Origin: a bacterium
Lineage (GTDB): Bacteria; Chloroflexota; Dormibacteria; UBA8260; Bog-877
Direction of reading: 5' to 3'
Assembly: GCA_021791345.1 (NCBI GenBank)
Contig: JAJYWT010000096.1
Span: 1 to 27,286 of the forward strand
DNA length: 27,286 nt
The position numbers and the translations under genes are program-made. Numbering within the stretch: the first letter of the stretch is position 1; each line of letters begins with the position of its first letter. Below, one piece after another: positions 1-11,286 of this stretch. The notes under the pieces were generated by a model. It was not told the DNA's origin, did no database searches, and was given only the letters and a program-made list of their open reading frames with translations.

Positions 1-2
1 CC

Positions 3-83
3 AACTTCAAGCTCAAGCGCCCCAGCCATCAGGACTGGCCCGAGCCCACCCGTCCTATAGCCGATGCAGTCTCTATCCTTTAA
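3..83 (+). CDS. Possible C-terminal tail of a gene entering from the left edge
   Basis: One forward frame is open from the window edge to a TAA at 81-83 and encodes 26 residues ending DAVSIL. Its first 16 codons nearly all end in G or C, as real genes here do. The last ten codons lose that bias. No domain can be recognised in so short a piece. It may be the tail of a real gene or a chance open frame. Confidence 0.3.
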   Translation, partial: NFKLKRPSHQDWPEPTRPIADAVSIL

Positions 84-372
84 AGAAACGGTATTGGACT
101 TAGGGGGCACTGCCGAAATGCTTCCAGCAGCGCTATGGCCTAGGTGAGGAGTTGTCGCCGAGGTACCGGAGATCGGTGGGAACCGCGGGGGGAGGATCTG
201 CTGGAATCCTTCTACTTGCCACTGGGTACGAGCGCGGGGACCCTATCAAGGCGCCGCTAGGACAGCGCCGAGCGCCGGTGCGCAATCATGTCACCCACTG
301 TGAAATTGCGCTCGCCTGCATGCCCATCGACTCCTCAACCCAATTCAGATCACCAGCCTCCTGGCGCGACCC
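84..372. other. Gene-free stretch with nothing recognisable
   Basis: This stretch of about 290 bases has locally lower GC content (for example around 75-110) and no reading frame with coding-like codon use. Open frames run across it in phase with the next gene, but the residues upstream of position 386 look random. I see no RNA gene, repeat or clear terminator. Confidence 0.5.
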
Positions 373-378
373 TAGACT
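373..378 (+). promoter_or_regulatory. -10 element TAGACT of a likely leaderless promoter
   Basis: TAGACT is followed by exactly seven bases and then the ATG at 386. A transcription start at or next to the ATG would make the mRNA leaderless. The same hexamer with the same spacing precedes the gene at 18854. No convincing -35 element is visible. Confidence 0.5.
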
Positions 379-385
379 GGAACCC

Positions 386-745
386 ATGTGCCGAGTCTGT
401 CTCAGACGTCCTGAGATCCCTGACGAGCCCCACGGGCGCTGCGAGTCCTGCCTCAAGGCGGGCAGGCGAGCCTACTCCTTCCGCCTGACCCCAACTACCA
501 GTGGCTTTCGGGTCAGCGCCGGCGAGCTCTCACCGCGAGCGCTCCGCGACCACGTGGGAGCGGCCCTGCAAGGCTTCGTCGGCAAGCCCGCGGTGAAACC
601 CCATCTGGTGGCGACCCAGTGCGATCTGGTGGTCGCCGGCAAGCGGCTGGAGTCGATACGCATCGGTCCCGGGCTGGCCACGCGGGGGGATCAGGTGGTG
701 GAGGCGTTGCGGCAGGCAGCGGCCAGGACCGACGCTGCCTGGTAG
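386..745 (+). CDS. Small putative zinc-ribbon protein, function unknown
   Basis: This encodes 119 residues. Cys2, Cys5, Cys19 and Cys22 form two CxxC pairs 13 residues apart, which suggests a zinc ribbon or zinc knuckle. The rest is a small alpha/beta-looking region with a basic start and an amphipathic C-terminal helix. I recognise no family. The frame stays open upstream to 152, but those residues look non-coding. The ATG at 386 sits seven bases after a TAGACT -10 element and has no ribosome-binding site, so I take it as a leaderless start. The gene ends 22 bases before the convergent clpB stop. A nucleic-acid or protein-binding role would be a guess from the cysteines only. Confidence 0.55.
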   Translation: MCRVCLRRPEIPDEPHGRCESCLKAGRRAYSFRLTPTTSGFRVSAGELSPRALRDHVGAALQGFVGKPAVKPHLVATQCDLVVAGKRLESIRIGPGLATRGDQVVEALRQAAARTDAAW

Positions 746-767
746 GGTCCGGCCGACCCACCGCCTC

Positions 768-3425
<2,658 letters not shown>

Positions 3426-3459
3426 GTGAACCTCCCGAGCGAAGGTGTCGCTCATTTGC

Positions 3460-3465
3460 CGTATA
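3460..3465 (-). promoter_or_regulatory. Candidate -10 element TATACG for clpB
   Basis: On the minus strand TATACG lies about 35 bases before the clpB start codon. A transcript starting about seven bases after it would give a short leader containing the GGAGG ribosome-binding site. The -35 region is poor. Confidence 0.35.
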
Positions 3466-3664
3466 CCCCTGCGACAAGCTCCCAAATCTCCGCCGCCGGT
3501 CCGGTTCCCGCCTACCGATAGGCGCGGCCCACGGCAAGGCCGGTGCGGCTGGCGGGGGATGCGGGGAGCGACTGACGAGGCACCGCAAACCCCCGCGACC
3601 GGGCCTCCCAGCGGACGACGGCTGCCGGCGGTGGCTGACAGTCCACCTTGGGTTCAGGGAACTC

Positions 3665-3688
3665 CCAGCCACCGCCAAGGCGGGCTGG
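3665..3688. repeat. Strong hairpin in the clpB-acyltransferase intergenic region
   Basis: CCAGC, a CA bulge, CCGC, a CAAG loop, GCGG and GCTGG form a nine-pair stem. There is no T-run, so a simple intrinsic terminator is unlikely. It lies about 110 bases before the acyltransferase start. A perfect ten-base palindrome, GGACGCGTCC, follows at 3709-3718. Apart from these two elements, the 370-base divergent region holds nothing I recognise. Either could be an operator or a leader structure. Confidence 0.35.
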
Positions 3689-3797
3689 AGGTCAAGCTGG
3701 GACGTTAGGGACGCGTCCGGGCCAGCCCCGCCCGGCCATCAGGAGGATCGATCAGGCCAGCGCACACACTCAGCGGCCGCCAGCGGAGGTGCCCACC

Positions 3798-5219
3798 ATG
3801 GCGCAGACCGACCACGCCTCGACCCGAGGATCAGTGCCGACGAGCAGCGCCGTCGCGGCCGCCCCGGGATCCGCGCCCCACCGCCCCCGGGACATCGTCG
3901 CCGGCCCCATTGAGGTGAGCGAGCCTCCTGACGCCAGCCGCCCGACCCGCCTGCAACGCCTGACCGGGCTGCGGGTGTTCGCCGCCCTGGCGGTGGTGCT
4001 GGTGCACGTGGGCTATCACTTCACCAAGTCGAACACGGTCGACATCGCCGAGGCGTACGGCTACACCGGCGTCACCTTCTTCTACCTGCTCTCCGGCTTC
4101 GTACTCACCTGGTCCAAGCCGGGCCCTAAACCTGGTCGCTTCTGGTGGAGCCGGTTCTGCCGGATCTGGCCGCTCACCCTGGCTCTGACCGTCTTCGCGT
4201 TCACAGTGGTTGCCGCCCAGGAGCGAATCCCAGGGACCGTGGGACAGGTCGCAAATGTCCTGCTCATCCAGGCCTGGTGGCCCAAGGGCAGCTGGTACTT
4301 CGGCGGCAACGGGGTGAGCTGGTCGCTCTCCTGCGAGATGTTCTTCTACCTCCTCTTCCCGCTCCTGATCCTCGTGGTGCGACGGCTTCGCTGGCGCGGA
4401 CTCGGTCTGGCCGCCGCGGGCGTGCTCACCATCCAGGTGGGGGCGCCGGTGGCGGCGGCGCTGCTGAAGATGCCCGGGAACGTCTACTTCTGGCTCTTCT
4501 TCATCTTTCCTCCCTACCGGCTGCTGGAATTCATCCTGGGCATGCTGCTGGCCCGGGCGGTGGTGCTGGGACTCAAGCTCCGCTGGCCGCGATCGACCAC
4601 CATGATGGCCCTGGCCGGCCTGGGACTGGTGGCCTTCGCCTGCACCGAGTACACGGTCTCGACCGGTCAGTACCTGGATCGACCGTTCGTTGCCCTGGCG
4701 GTCATCCCTTGGCTGGCGGTGCTGCTGCTGGCGGGCGCCACCCAGGATCTGCGCCGGGTGTCTTCCTGGTTGCGCTCCGGGTTGCTGGTGGCCTTGGGCG
4801 AGTCCTCGTTCGCCCTCTATCTGGTTCACAAGCCGCTCTACTTGTTCACCAGCCGCTTCGGCTGGTGGCACAACGCCGGTCACTGGTGGGCGACCGGCCG
4901 GCTGGCGCTGTTCATCCTCTTGGCCCTGGGGACGGCTGCAGCCCTGCACTACCTATTGGAGGGCCCGCTGGATCGTCTGCTCCGGCGAGCCCCGACCGTG
5001 GTCCGCACCTCTCCGCGGATGCAGCCAGCGCTCGCCGGCCTGGTGAATCAAGCTCTGAGATCAGCGGACTCGCGCCCGGAGCCGGGCACCGGGAGGTGGC
5101 GGCTGTCGGCTAGGACGAGGCTGCGGGCTCCCCACACCATTGGGCGATCCGCAAGGCGGTCCCGGCCGGATCCTCGAAGGGGAACAGGTGGCCGGCGCCC
5201 GCCAGCAGCTGGAGCGTGA
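3798..5219 (+). CDS. Acyltransferase family 3 membrane protein (OafA/YrhL type)
   Basis: This encodes 473 residues. After a cytoplasmic tail of about 50 polar residues comes the family opening RLTGLRVFAALAVVLVH, with the conserved His at 70, followed by about ten hydrophobic helices and the basic motif SRFCRIWPL. Acyltransferase 3 (PF01757) proteins move acyl groups, often acetyl, onto sugars or lipids at the membrane, so modification of a surface polysaccharide or lipid is the likely role. The acceptor cannot be read from the sequence. GGAGG eight bases before the ATG fixes the start, although the frame is open further upstream. The last 37 codons run antisense through the end of the convergent hydrolase gene, and this basic tail follows the final membrane segment. 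Confidence 0.88.
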   Translation: MAQTDHASTRGSVPTSSAVAAAPGSAPHRPRDIVAGPIEVSEPPDASRPTRLQRLTGLRVFAALAVVLVHVGYHFTKSNTVDIAEAYGYTGVTFFYLLSGFVLTWSKPGPKPGRFWWSRFCRIWPLTLALTVFAFTVVAAQERIPGTVGQVANVLLIQAWWPKGSWYFGGNGVSWSLSCEMFFYLLFPLLILVVRRLRWRGLGLAAAGVLTIQVGAPVAAALLKMPGNVYFWLFFIFPPYRLLEFILGMLLARAVVLGLKLRWPRSTTMMALAGLGLVAFACTEYTVSTGQYLDRPFVALAVIPWLAVLLLAGATQDLRRVSSWLRSGLLVALGESSFALYLVHKPLYLFTSRFGWWHNAGHWWATGRLALFILLALGTAAALHYLLEGPLDRLLRRAPTVVRTSPRMQPALAGLVNQALRSADSRPEPGTGRWRLSARTRLRAPHTIGRSARRSRPDPRRGTGGRRPPAAGA

Positions 5220-6129
5220 TCGCGGGATGGCGCTGGAGCTCCGCCCGGGCTGGAGCCATCGCCACCTGGTTGTCGCGATCCCCCCAGATCACCAGGGTGC
5301 GCTCGGCCACCGCATCCAGTCCAGGCAGGAGCAGCGTCTCAGCCCTAAACCCGAACGGCCGCATCAACCTGGGCACCACCTCCAGGTCGGCCCCGCGGAC
5401 AAAGCGACTGCCCACCAGGTACCGGTAGCGGGCCAGATCAGGGTCGAGCTGGGCTCCAGCCGCCTCCGCCTCCCCGGCTTGGGGAGCAGCGCTCTGGCGG
5501 GCCAGTTGCAGCCGGGCCGCCGCTCCCAGGAGGTCCGTGATGCCCGGGATCATCGACATGCCCCAGATCCAGGGCAGGCGCGCCGAGATCCCAACCGGGC
5601 TCAGCAGCACAAGGTGTTCCACCCGCTCGCCGTGATCTAGGGCGAAGCCACCCGCGGCGAGCCCCCCGAGCGAATGCCCGACCAGGTCGAACCGGCCGAG
5701 CCCGAGCCGGTCGGCCACGCCGAGCACCGCCTTATCCCACGCTGACCTGGGATGCCCACGGAACTGGACGGGATCACTGAGACCACTCCCCGGACGGTCG
5801 ATCGCGATGACCCGGAACCCCGTCGCCAATTCGGCCGCCAGGCCTGCATACTCGCCCACGCTGGCACCGAGGCCGTGGAGGAACACCAGTGGCCGCGGCC
5901 CCTGTCCGAGCTCGAGCGCATGAATGCGTCCAACCGGGGTCTGGATGTAGTGGTGGGAGCCGCGCTGACCCAGCCGGCCCAGCCAGCGGTCGAGAATCGC
6001 CTCCAGCTCCTCGTCGGCGGCTGACTGGGCTGGCTGCCGCCGCGCCAGCCCGACCGCCGAGGCGTAGCCGGCTGAGGCCAGGGCGCCGGCGCCGAGGCCG
6101 ATGGTCAGGCCGAGCTTGGGAGGCTTCAT
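5110..6129 (-). CDS. Alpha/beta hydrolase, probably membrane-anchored (second of a tandem pair)
   Basis: This encodes 339 residues. A hydrophobic segment at about 7-29 looks like an N-terminal anchor or uncleaved signal. The alpha/beta hydrolase fold follows, with oxyanion motif HGLGAS near 85, DRPGSGLSDP near 111-120, nucleophile elbow GHSLGG with Ser153, acid Asp286 in WGDRDNQV and His314 in GAGHLFPF. The triad is complete, so an active esterase, lipase-like or related hydrolase is expected, with substrate unknown. I chose the ATG at 6129 because AGGA lies about seven bases upstream and the anchor then matches the paralogue upstream. The longer frame to 6261 adds low-complexity sequence. 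The gene lies 76 bases after its paralogue, in the dnaK operon. Its 3' end overlaps the acyltransferase gene by 110 bases. Confidence 0.9.
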   Translation of the reverse strand: MKPPKLGLTIGLGAGALASAGYASAVGLARRQPAQSAADEELEAILDRWLGRLGQRGSHHYIQTPVGRIHALELGQGPRPLVFLHGLGASVGEYAGLAAELATGFRVIAIDRPGSGLSDPVQFRGHPRSAWDKAVLGVADRLGLGRFDLVGHSLGGLAAGGFALDHGERVEHLVLLSPVGISARLPWIWGMSMIPGITDLLGAAARLQLARQSAAPQAGEAEAAGAQLDPDLARYRYLVGSRFVRGADLEVVPRLMRPFGFRAETLLLPGLDAVAERTLVIWGDRDNQVAMAPARAELQRHPAITLQLLAGAGHLFPFEDPAGTALRIAQWCGEPAASS

Positions 6130-6205
6130 TCCGATTCCTGTGATGGTTGCCGCCATCCCAATTCTGCCCACCCGCGCCGTCGCTGTGGCCCGCCCAAGGG
6201 CACGC

Positions 6206-7216
6206 TCAGCCAGGCGCCTGGAGCCAGGAGCGCACCCTGGACGCGGTCGTGGGCGGCTCAAGAAACGGGAATAGGTGCCCCCACCGAGGCACCACCTCCA
6301 AGGCGATGCCCGGATAGTGCTCCAACTGGGCAGCCGCCGGACCGACCGGGACCTTACGATCCTCCGCCCCGAAGATGACCAGAGCCCGGTCCGAGAGGAG
6401 CCCTAACCCCGGAAGCAGCTGGGTGTCCGGGTGAAACCCGGACCATGAGACCAGTCTCGCAAAGGCCAAGAGATCGAAACCGTGTTGGAAGCGCCTGGTG
6501 ACCAGGCGCCGGTAGCCGTCGGGGTCGGGCCCAACCTCGACCGGTCCCCCCGGGAGTCCGGCGATATCGGCCACCCCGTGTGACCACTGCCAATCCATGA
6601 CCCAACCGTCAAGCCCGAAGATCAGCTGTGGAAGGCCGGGGACGAGGGCCGCCTGCCAGGTCCGGGGCGGCCGCTCGGCCAGTCCGACCGGCGCGAGCAG
6701 CACGACCCTTCCCACCTGCTGGGGGCGGGCCACCCCGTAGGCCCCCGCGGCCAGGCCGCCCATCGAATGCCCCACCAGATGGGGGCGGACGAGGCCCAGT
6801 TGGTCCGCCACCTCCCCGATCACCGAAACCCATGCCCGTCGCGGATGCCCAGTGAACCGGATCGGGTCACTGAGCCCGGTGCCGGGAAGGTCGATGACGA
6901 TGACCCGCAAGTCGTGGGAAAGCTGGGCGGCCAGGTCCGCATACGCGCCCGAGCTGCCGCCGAGCCCGGGGACGAGAATGACCGACGCGGTCCCCGATCC
7001 GACTTCGAGGACGTGGATGCGCCCCCAGGTCGTGCCCACATACAGGTGCCGACCGGAAGCGCCGGATCGGCGCAAGCGGTCGTCCACCAACCGTTCCACC
7101 TCCGCCTCGGAGGTGGTGAGCGACGGCCGTCGGCCGGCTATGCCGACGGCCGCCCCGTAGCCCAGCAGCCCGAGGACGGCGGCACCTGCCGCCCGTCCCC
7201 AGGTCCGCCCGCTCAA
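6206..7216 (-). CDS. Alpha/beta hydrolase, probably membrane-anchored (first of a tandem pair)
   Basis: This encodes 336 residues and is a paralogue of the gene downstream. It has a hydrophobic N-terminal segment at about 9-28, then [21 protein letters not shown], nucleophile elbow GHSMGG with Ser151, Asp286 in FGAEDRKVP and His314 in WGHLFPF. Asp and His sit at the same residue numbers in both paralogues, and the serines are two apart. The start appears to be a TTG whose TTGA overlaps the dnaK stop. No ATG or GTG is available near the anchor. This implies translational coupling to dnaK. A hydrolase made in ratio with a chaperone is unusual. The substrate is unknown. Confidence 0.88.
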   Translation of the reverse strand: MSGRTWGRAAGAAVLGLLGYGAAVGIAGRRPSLTTSEAEVERLVDDRLRRSGASGRHLYVGTTWGRIHVLEVGSGTASVILVPGLGGSSGAYADLAAQLSHDLRVIVIDLPGTGLSDPIRFTGHPRRAWVSVIGEVADQLGLVRPHLVGHSMGGLAAGAYGVARPQQVGRVVLLAPVGLAERPPRTWQAALVPGLPQLIFGLDGWVMDWQWSHGVADIAGLPGGPVEVGPDPDGYRRLVTRRFQHGFDLLAFARLVSWSGFHPDTQLLPGLGLLSDRALVIFGAEDRKVPVGPAAAQLEHYPGIALEVVPRWGHLFPFLEPPTTASRVRSWLQAPG

Positions 7217-9132
7217 ACCTCTTTGAACTCGGCGTCCACCACGTCGCCGTCGGCGCCCGCGCCGGCGCCCTCACCCGGCGCCGGGGGGATGTCTGCCGAC
7301 GGCTGGCCGTCCGGCGACTGTCCATCACCACCGGCGGTGTTGGCGTAGATCGCCTCGCCAACCTTCTGGATCGCCTCGGAGAGCTCGCGCTCGGCGCTCT
7401 GCATGTCGACCGTGCTCGAAGACGCGACCGCGGACTTCAGCCTCTCGATCTTCTGGTTGATGTCATCGCGAAGCTCGCTGGGAACCTTGTCCCCGTGCTC
7501 GCGCATGGTCTTCTCGGAGCTGTAGACCAGCGAGTCGCAGCGATTGCGCAGCGCCACCTCCTCGGCCTTGCGCCGATCCTCCTCAGCGTGGGACTCCGCC
7601 TCGCGCACCATCCGTTCCACCTCCTCCTTCTGGAGCGTGGTGGATCCGGTGATGGTGACCTTCTGCTCCCGGCCGGTGCCCCGATCCTTGGCCGTCACGT
7701 TCAGAATGCCGTTCGCATCGATGTCGAAGGTCACCTCGATCTGGGGCAGTCCGCGCGGAGCGGGCGGGATCCCGTCGAGCATGAACCGGCCCAGAGTGCG
7801 GTTGTCCCGGGCCAGGGGGCGCTCTCCCTGCAGAACCACGATCTCCACCGACGGCTGGTTGTCCGCGGCGGTCGAGAAGACCTGGCTCTTGCTGGTCGGA
7901 ATGGTGCTGTTGCGCTCGATGAGCTTGGTGTTCACCTCGCCCTCGGTCATGATTCCCAGTGACAGAGGGGTGACGTCCAGCAGCAGCACGTCCTTGACCT
8001 CGCCCTTGAGGACCCCGCCCTGGATGGCGGCACCGACCGCCACCACCTCGTCGGGGTTCACCCCCCGGTGGGGCTCCTTGCCGGTCAGGCTCTTGACCAG
8101 CTCTTGGATCACCGGCATGCGGGTCGAGCCCCCCACCAGGATGACCTCGTCGAGGTCCCCGACCTTGAGATTGGCGTCCTTCAGCGCGTTCTCGAAGGGG
8201 CCCTTGCAGCGGTCGGTGAGGTCTGCCGTCAGCTGCTCGAACTTGGACCGCGACAGCTTGAGGTCGAGGTGCTTGGGCCCATTCTGATCGGCCGTTACGA
8301 ACGGCAGGTTGATCTGGGTCTCCTGCAGCTGCGAGAGCTCGATCTTGGCCTTCTCCGCCGCCTCCGTCAGCCGCTGCAGCGCCTGCCGGTCGGCCTTGAG
8401 GTCGATCCCCTGGTCGCGCTTGAACTCCTCCGCCATCCAGTCAACCACCCGGCGGTCGTAGTCGTCACCACCCAGGTGGGTGTCCCCGTTGGTGGACTTG
8501 ACCTCGAAAACGCCCTCGCCGACCTCCAGGATGGAGACGTCGAAGGTGCCACCCCCGAGGTCGAAGACCAGGATCTTCTCCGACTCCTTGCGGTCCAGCC
8601 CATAGGCCAGCGCGGCCGCGGTGGGCTCGTTGATGATGCGGAGCACGTTGAGCCCGGCGATCTGGCCCGCATTCTTGGTGGCCTGCCGCTGGGCGTCGTT
8701 GAAATAGGCGGGGACCGTGATCACCGCGTCCGTCACCTTCTCGCCCAGGTAGGCCTCCGCATCCCCCTTCAGCTTCTGCAGGATCATCGCCGAGATCTGC
8801 TCAGGGGTGTAATTGGTGCCCCCCACCTCCACCTCGGCCCGGCCATCCTTGCCGGAGACCACCTTGTAGGGAACGATCTTGCGCTCACCCTCCACCTCGT
8901 TGAAAAGGCGGCCCATGAAGCGCTTGATCGAGTAAATCGTGTTCTCGGGGTTGACGGCCGCCTGCCGTCGAGCCAGCTGCCCGACCAGGCGATTCCCATC
9001 CTTGGCGAACGCCACCACCGACGGGGTGGTCCGGCCACCTTCGGTGTTGGGGATTACGGTGGGCTCACCGGCCTCCATGACGGCGACAACCGAGTTGGTC
9101 GTGCCCAGGTCAATTCCAACGGTCTTGGCCAT
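7213..9132 (-). CDS. dnaK: Molecular chaperone DnaK (Hsp70)
   Basis: DnaK binds exposed hydrophobic stretches of unfolded proteins in an ATP-driven cycle and works with DnaJ and GrpE. The 639 residues cover the whole protein: the actin-like ATPase domain beginning [16 protein letters not shown], the phosphate loop [11 protein letters not shown], the interdomain linker [13 protein letters not shown], the substrate-binding domain, the helical lid and the conserved tail ending EFKEV. GGGAGG lies about a dozen bases before the ATG at 9132. Neither grpE, dnaJ nor an hspR regulator is adjacent. Instead two hydrolase genes follow on the same strand. ClpB, the functional partner, lies about 4 kb away on the same strand. 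Confidence 0.98.
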   Translation of the reverse strand: MAKTVGIDLGTTNSVVAVMEAGEPTVIPNTEGGRTTPSVVAFAKDGNRLVGQLARRQAAVNPENTIYSIKRFMGRLFNEVEGERKIVPYKVVSGKDGRAEVEVGGTNYTPEQISAMILQKLKGDAEAYLGEKVTDAVITVPAYFNDAQRQATKNAGQIAGLNVLRIINEPTAAALAYGLDRKESEKILVFDLGGGTFDVSILEVGEGVFEVKSTNGDTHLGGDDYDRRVVDWMAEEFKRDQGIDLKADRQALQRLTEAAEKAKIELSQLQETQINLPFVTADQNGPKHLDLKLSRSKFEQLTADLTDRCKGPFENALKDANLKVGDLDEVILVGGSTRMPVIQELVKSLTGKEPHRGVNPDEVVAVGAAIQGGVLKGEVKDVLLLDVTPLSLGIMTEGEVNTKLIERNSTIPTSKSQVFSTAADNQPSVEIVVLQGERPLARDNRTLGRFMLDGIPPAPRGLPQIEVTFDIDANGILNVTAKDRGTGREQKVTITGSTTLQKEEVERMVREAESHAEEDRRKAEEVALRNRCDSLVYSSEKTMREHGDKVPSELRDDINQKIERLKSAVASSSTVDMQSAERELSEAIQKVGEAIYANTAGGDGQSPDGQPSADIPPAPGEGAGAGADGDVVDAEFKEV

Positions 9133-9286
9133 GAATTCTCGAAACCTCCCATGTCATCAGTCGGGGGCTGCGGTTTCGCGGCCCGTCCGCTATCCCTACC
9201 CTACCGCAGCCCGAGGCGGTCGAAACAGGACCGGCGTTCGGCCGCCGGACCGCCCCGGCTCAAGCGGCGATCATAGGTGGAGTCAG
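9133..9286. promoter_or_regulatory. Divergent control region of dnaK and the PepSY-like gene
   Basis: These 154 bases separate two divergent genes. On the dnaK strand TAGGGT followed by GATAGC are possible -10 elements, about 60 bases before the start. A CTTGAG half-site is present, but a full HspR operator (CTTGAGT and ACTCAAG arms) is not, nor is a CIRCE element. The promoter assignment is weak. Confidence 0.3.
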
Positions 9287-9778
9287 ATGTCCCGCTCCGC
9301 CTTGCGTCCCGCCCCCCACCGGCTCATCGCGGCGAGCCTCTTCGCGCTGCTGGCCATCGCCATCGCGCTCCTCACCCTACTGGCGCAGGCGGCGCCGCCC
9401 CAGCCCAACGGCTTCGGGCTCCTGCCCCACACGGTGCAGCTGATGGCGCGCACCGGGGTGGTCCTCAGCGACCCCACCGGCCGTCCCAGGATCTCTTCGG
9501 CCCAGGCGGTGGCGATCGCGCACCGCCAGGGCCGCCAGGACCAGGTGCGGCAGGTGGTGCTGGCCAATGCTGCCAGCCTGGGCGGAGGCCCCCTCGGCCC
9601 ACGGGGCCGGCTCTGCTGGGTGGTGCTCCTGCGCGCCGTGCCTGATGCCGCGGGGAATCTCCCGGCTCCGGGCCGCATCCAGCTCTACCTGGTCCTGGTG
9701 GACGCACGCACCGGCCGCTTCCTGGAGGGCGTGATCGCGTTCGCCGGACAACCCCGCACCGGGGTGGGGTCAGAGTGA
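9287..9778 (+). CDS. Membrane-anchored or secreted PepSY-like protein, function unknown
   Basis: This encodes 163 residues. A basic start and a hydrophobic segment at 12-34 ending in AQAA look like a signal peptide or anchor. The exported part has a helix with ISSAQAVAIAHRQG, then the strand pattern CWVVLLRAV and QLYLVLVDARTGRFLEG. This order of helix and strands ending in DA-TG is typical of PepSY and PepSY-like domains, which often inhibit or regulate exported enzymes. The match is by eye only. AGGTGGAG lies four bases before the ATG. The gene is divergent from dnaK and 62 bases upstream of the secreted GH5 gene, so a link to an exported enzyme is possible. Confidence 0.7.
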   Translation: MSRSALRPAPHRLIAASLFALLAIAIALLTLLAQAAPPQPNGFGLLPHTVQLMARTGVVLSDPTGRPRISSAQAVAIAHRQGRQDQVRQVVLANAASLGGGPLGPRGRLCWVVLLRAVPDAAGNLPAPGRIQLYLVLVDARTGRFLEGVIAFAGQPRTGVGSE

Positions 9779-9827
9779 ATCCCGGCCGCGGGCCAGTTCG
9801 GCGCTCAGGGGTCACCACCGTTTAATC

Positions 9828-9833
9828 GACAAT
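9828..9833 (+). promoter_or_regulatory. -10-like GACAAT of a likely leaderless promoter
   Basis: GACAAT is followed by seven bases and then the GTG at 9841. It differs from TANNNT in the first base only. There is no ribosome-binding site before this GTG. Confidence 0.4.
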
Positions 9834-9840
9834 CGCTGCC

Positions 9841-11286
9841 GTGTCCTGGCGCCCCGGTTCGCACCGATGCCCCCGCGGGCCGGGGCTGAGCCCCACGGTC
9901 TGCCTCCTGGCAGCGGCCCTCGGCCTGCTGGCCGTGGTGGTGCTTCCGGCTCCCGCCCTGGCGGTCAAGGTCGTCCCCCAACGGCCGCCGGCGCAGCCGG
10001 GCCTGCCATGGCTCGAGGTGACGGGGCGGCAGATCACCACCACCACCGGCGAGCAGTACATCCTGCGCGGGTTCAACGACGACGCTCTGCTCCAGACCGG
10101 CTCCGGTCCCCTGCCGCCCCCCCTGACTTCCCGAGATGCCTCGATCATGCAGGAGCAGGGCTTCGATGTGGTCCGGCTACCGATCTCCTGGTCGCTCCTG
10201 GAGCCCCACCCGGGCGACTTCAGCCAACCCTACTTGGCCGAGTTGGCACGGGTGGTTGAGCTCTGCGCCCGCCACCACCTCTACGTGGTTCTGGACATGC
10301 ACACCGAGGACTTTGGTGTGGCCTACGGCGGCAGCGGGGCTCCCGCCTGGCTGGGCCTTCCCGGGGTGCCTGACCTCCACCTGCCTGGACTGCCCCCGGC
10401 CTGGCAGCGCCATCTCTCCCCGGCGGTCAACGCCTCCCTCGCGTTCTTCTGGCTGTATCCCAACTGGCAGGTGCTCTACTGGCAGGCCTGGGCGGTGGTA
10501 GCGCGGGCGTTCCGGGCCGATTCGGCGGTCGCCGGCTATGACCTCTACAACGAGCCCCACCCCCTGCCCATCCCCCCAGGCATCTTCGCCACCCGGCTGC
10601 TGTGGCCCTTCTACGCGACCGGGATCCGGAGCATCGCCAGGGTCGACCCGAACCACCTGTTCATCCTGGAAGGCGACCTGTTCGGCGAGTTCCCCACCGC
10701 GATCCGGCCACTGCGCGCCGCCGACGTGGTGTACTCGACCCACCTGTACGCCGGGAGCCTCCTGGGATCGGCGTTCGACGGCTCGTCTTTGCCACTCGCT
10801 CAGGAGTGGGATCAGGCGCTGTCGGAGGCGCGGCAGCTGCCGGCGCCGTATTGGGTCGGCGAGGTGGGGATCCAGCACACCCGGCCGCTGGCGCGGCGGT
10901 GGGCCGAGGACGAGCTGGGGCTCGCCAATCTCCACCTCGCCGGCTGGGCCTGGTGGCAGTGGGACGACCCGGACGGCTGGGGGGTTCGGCAGGGCAACGG
11001 CCCGATCGATCGGAGCTGGTTGGACGTGCTCTCCCAGCCCTACGTGCGCGTCGCACCGGGCGAGCTGCTGGGGATGAGCTACTCCCTCGCAAGCCGGGCC
11101 CTGCGCGCAACGCTCGTCCGCGCTGTCCCCGGCCGCTCGGTTGTGGTCTCCTGGCCCCAGAGCCTGGGGTCGGCCCGGCTGCAGAGCTCCTGCGCGCGGA
11201 TGGCTCGGGGACCGGGACCCGGGTCCGGCCAGCTGCGGCTGGTGCTCCTGGCGGCGAGCTGCCAGATCGACCTCACCGCGGGCTGA
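9841..11286 (+). CDS. Secreted glycoside hydrolase family 5 enzyme (endoglycoceramidase-like)
   Basis: This encodes 481 residues. Residues 1-41 are a signal peptide with hydrophobic core CLLAAALGLLAVVV and cleavage motif APALA. The TIM barrel carries family 5 landmarks: RLPISW at 112-117, DMH at 152-154, YNEPH with acid/base Glu238, HLY at 301-303, VGEVG with nucleophile Glu341, and WWQWDDPDGW near 371-380. Residues from about 395 form a C-terminal beta domain, as in endoglycoceramidases and related GH5 enzymes. It should cleave a beta-glycosidic bond outside the cell. Whether the target is a glycolipid, a beta-glucan or a plant glycoside is open. The start is a GTG seven bases after GACAAT. 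The end overlaps the convergent oxidoreductase by 14 bases. Confidence 0.88.
   Translation: MSWRPGSHRCPRGPGLSPTVCLLAAALGLLAVVVLPAPALAVKVVPQRPPAQPGLPWLEVTGRQITTTTGEQYILRGFNDDALLQTGSGPLPPPLTSRDASIMQEQGFDVVRLPISWSLLEPHPGDFSQPYLAELARVVELCARHHLYVVLDMHTEDFGVAYGGSGAPAWLGLPGVPDLHLPGLPPAWQRHLSPAVNASLAFFWLYPNWQVLYWQAWAVVARAFRADSAVAGYDLYNEPHPLPIPPGIFATRLLWPFYATGIRSIARVDPNHLFILEGDLFGEFPTAIRPLRAADVVYSTHLYAGSLLGSAFDGSSLPLAQEWDQALSEARQLPAPYWVGEVGIQHTRPLARRWAEDELGLANLHLAGWAWWQWDDPDGWGVRQGNGPIDRSWLDVLSQPYVRVAPGELLGMSYSLASRALRATLVRAVPGRSVVVSWPQSLGSARLQSSCARMARGPGPGSGQLRLVLLAASCQIDLTAG

Noticed and set aside
8068..9276. Open frame of 402 codons antisense to dnaK
   Set aside because: It is the shadow of dnaK, with low-complexity Leu/Asp/Gly/Val sequence and no motif.
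9133..9286. HspR (HAIR) or CIRCE operator before dnaK
   Set aside because: Only a single CTTGAG half-site is present, and no inverted partner at the proper spacing.
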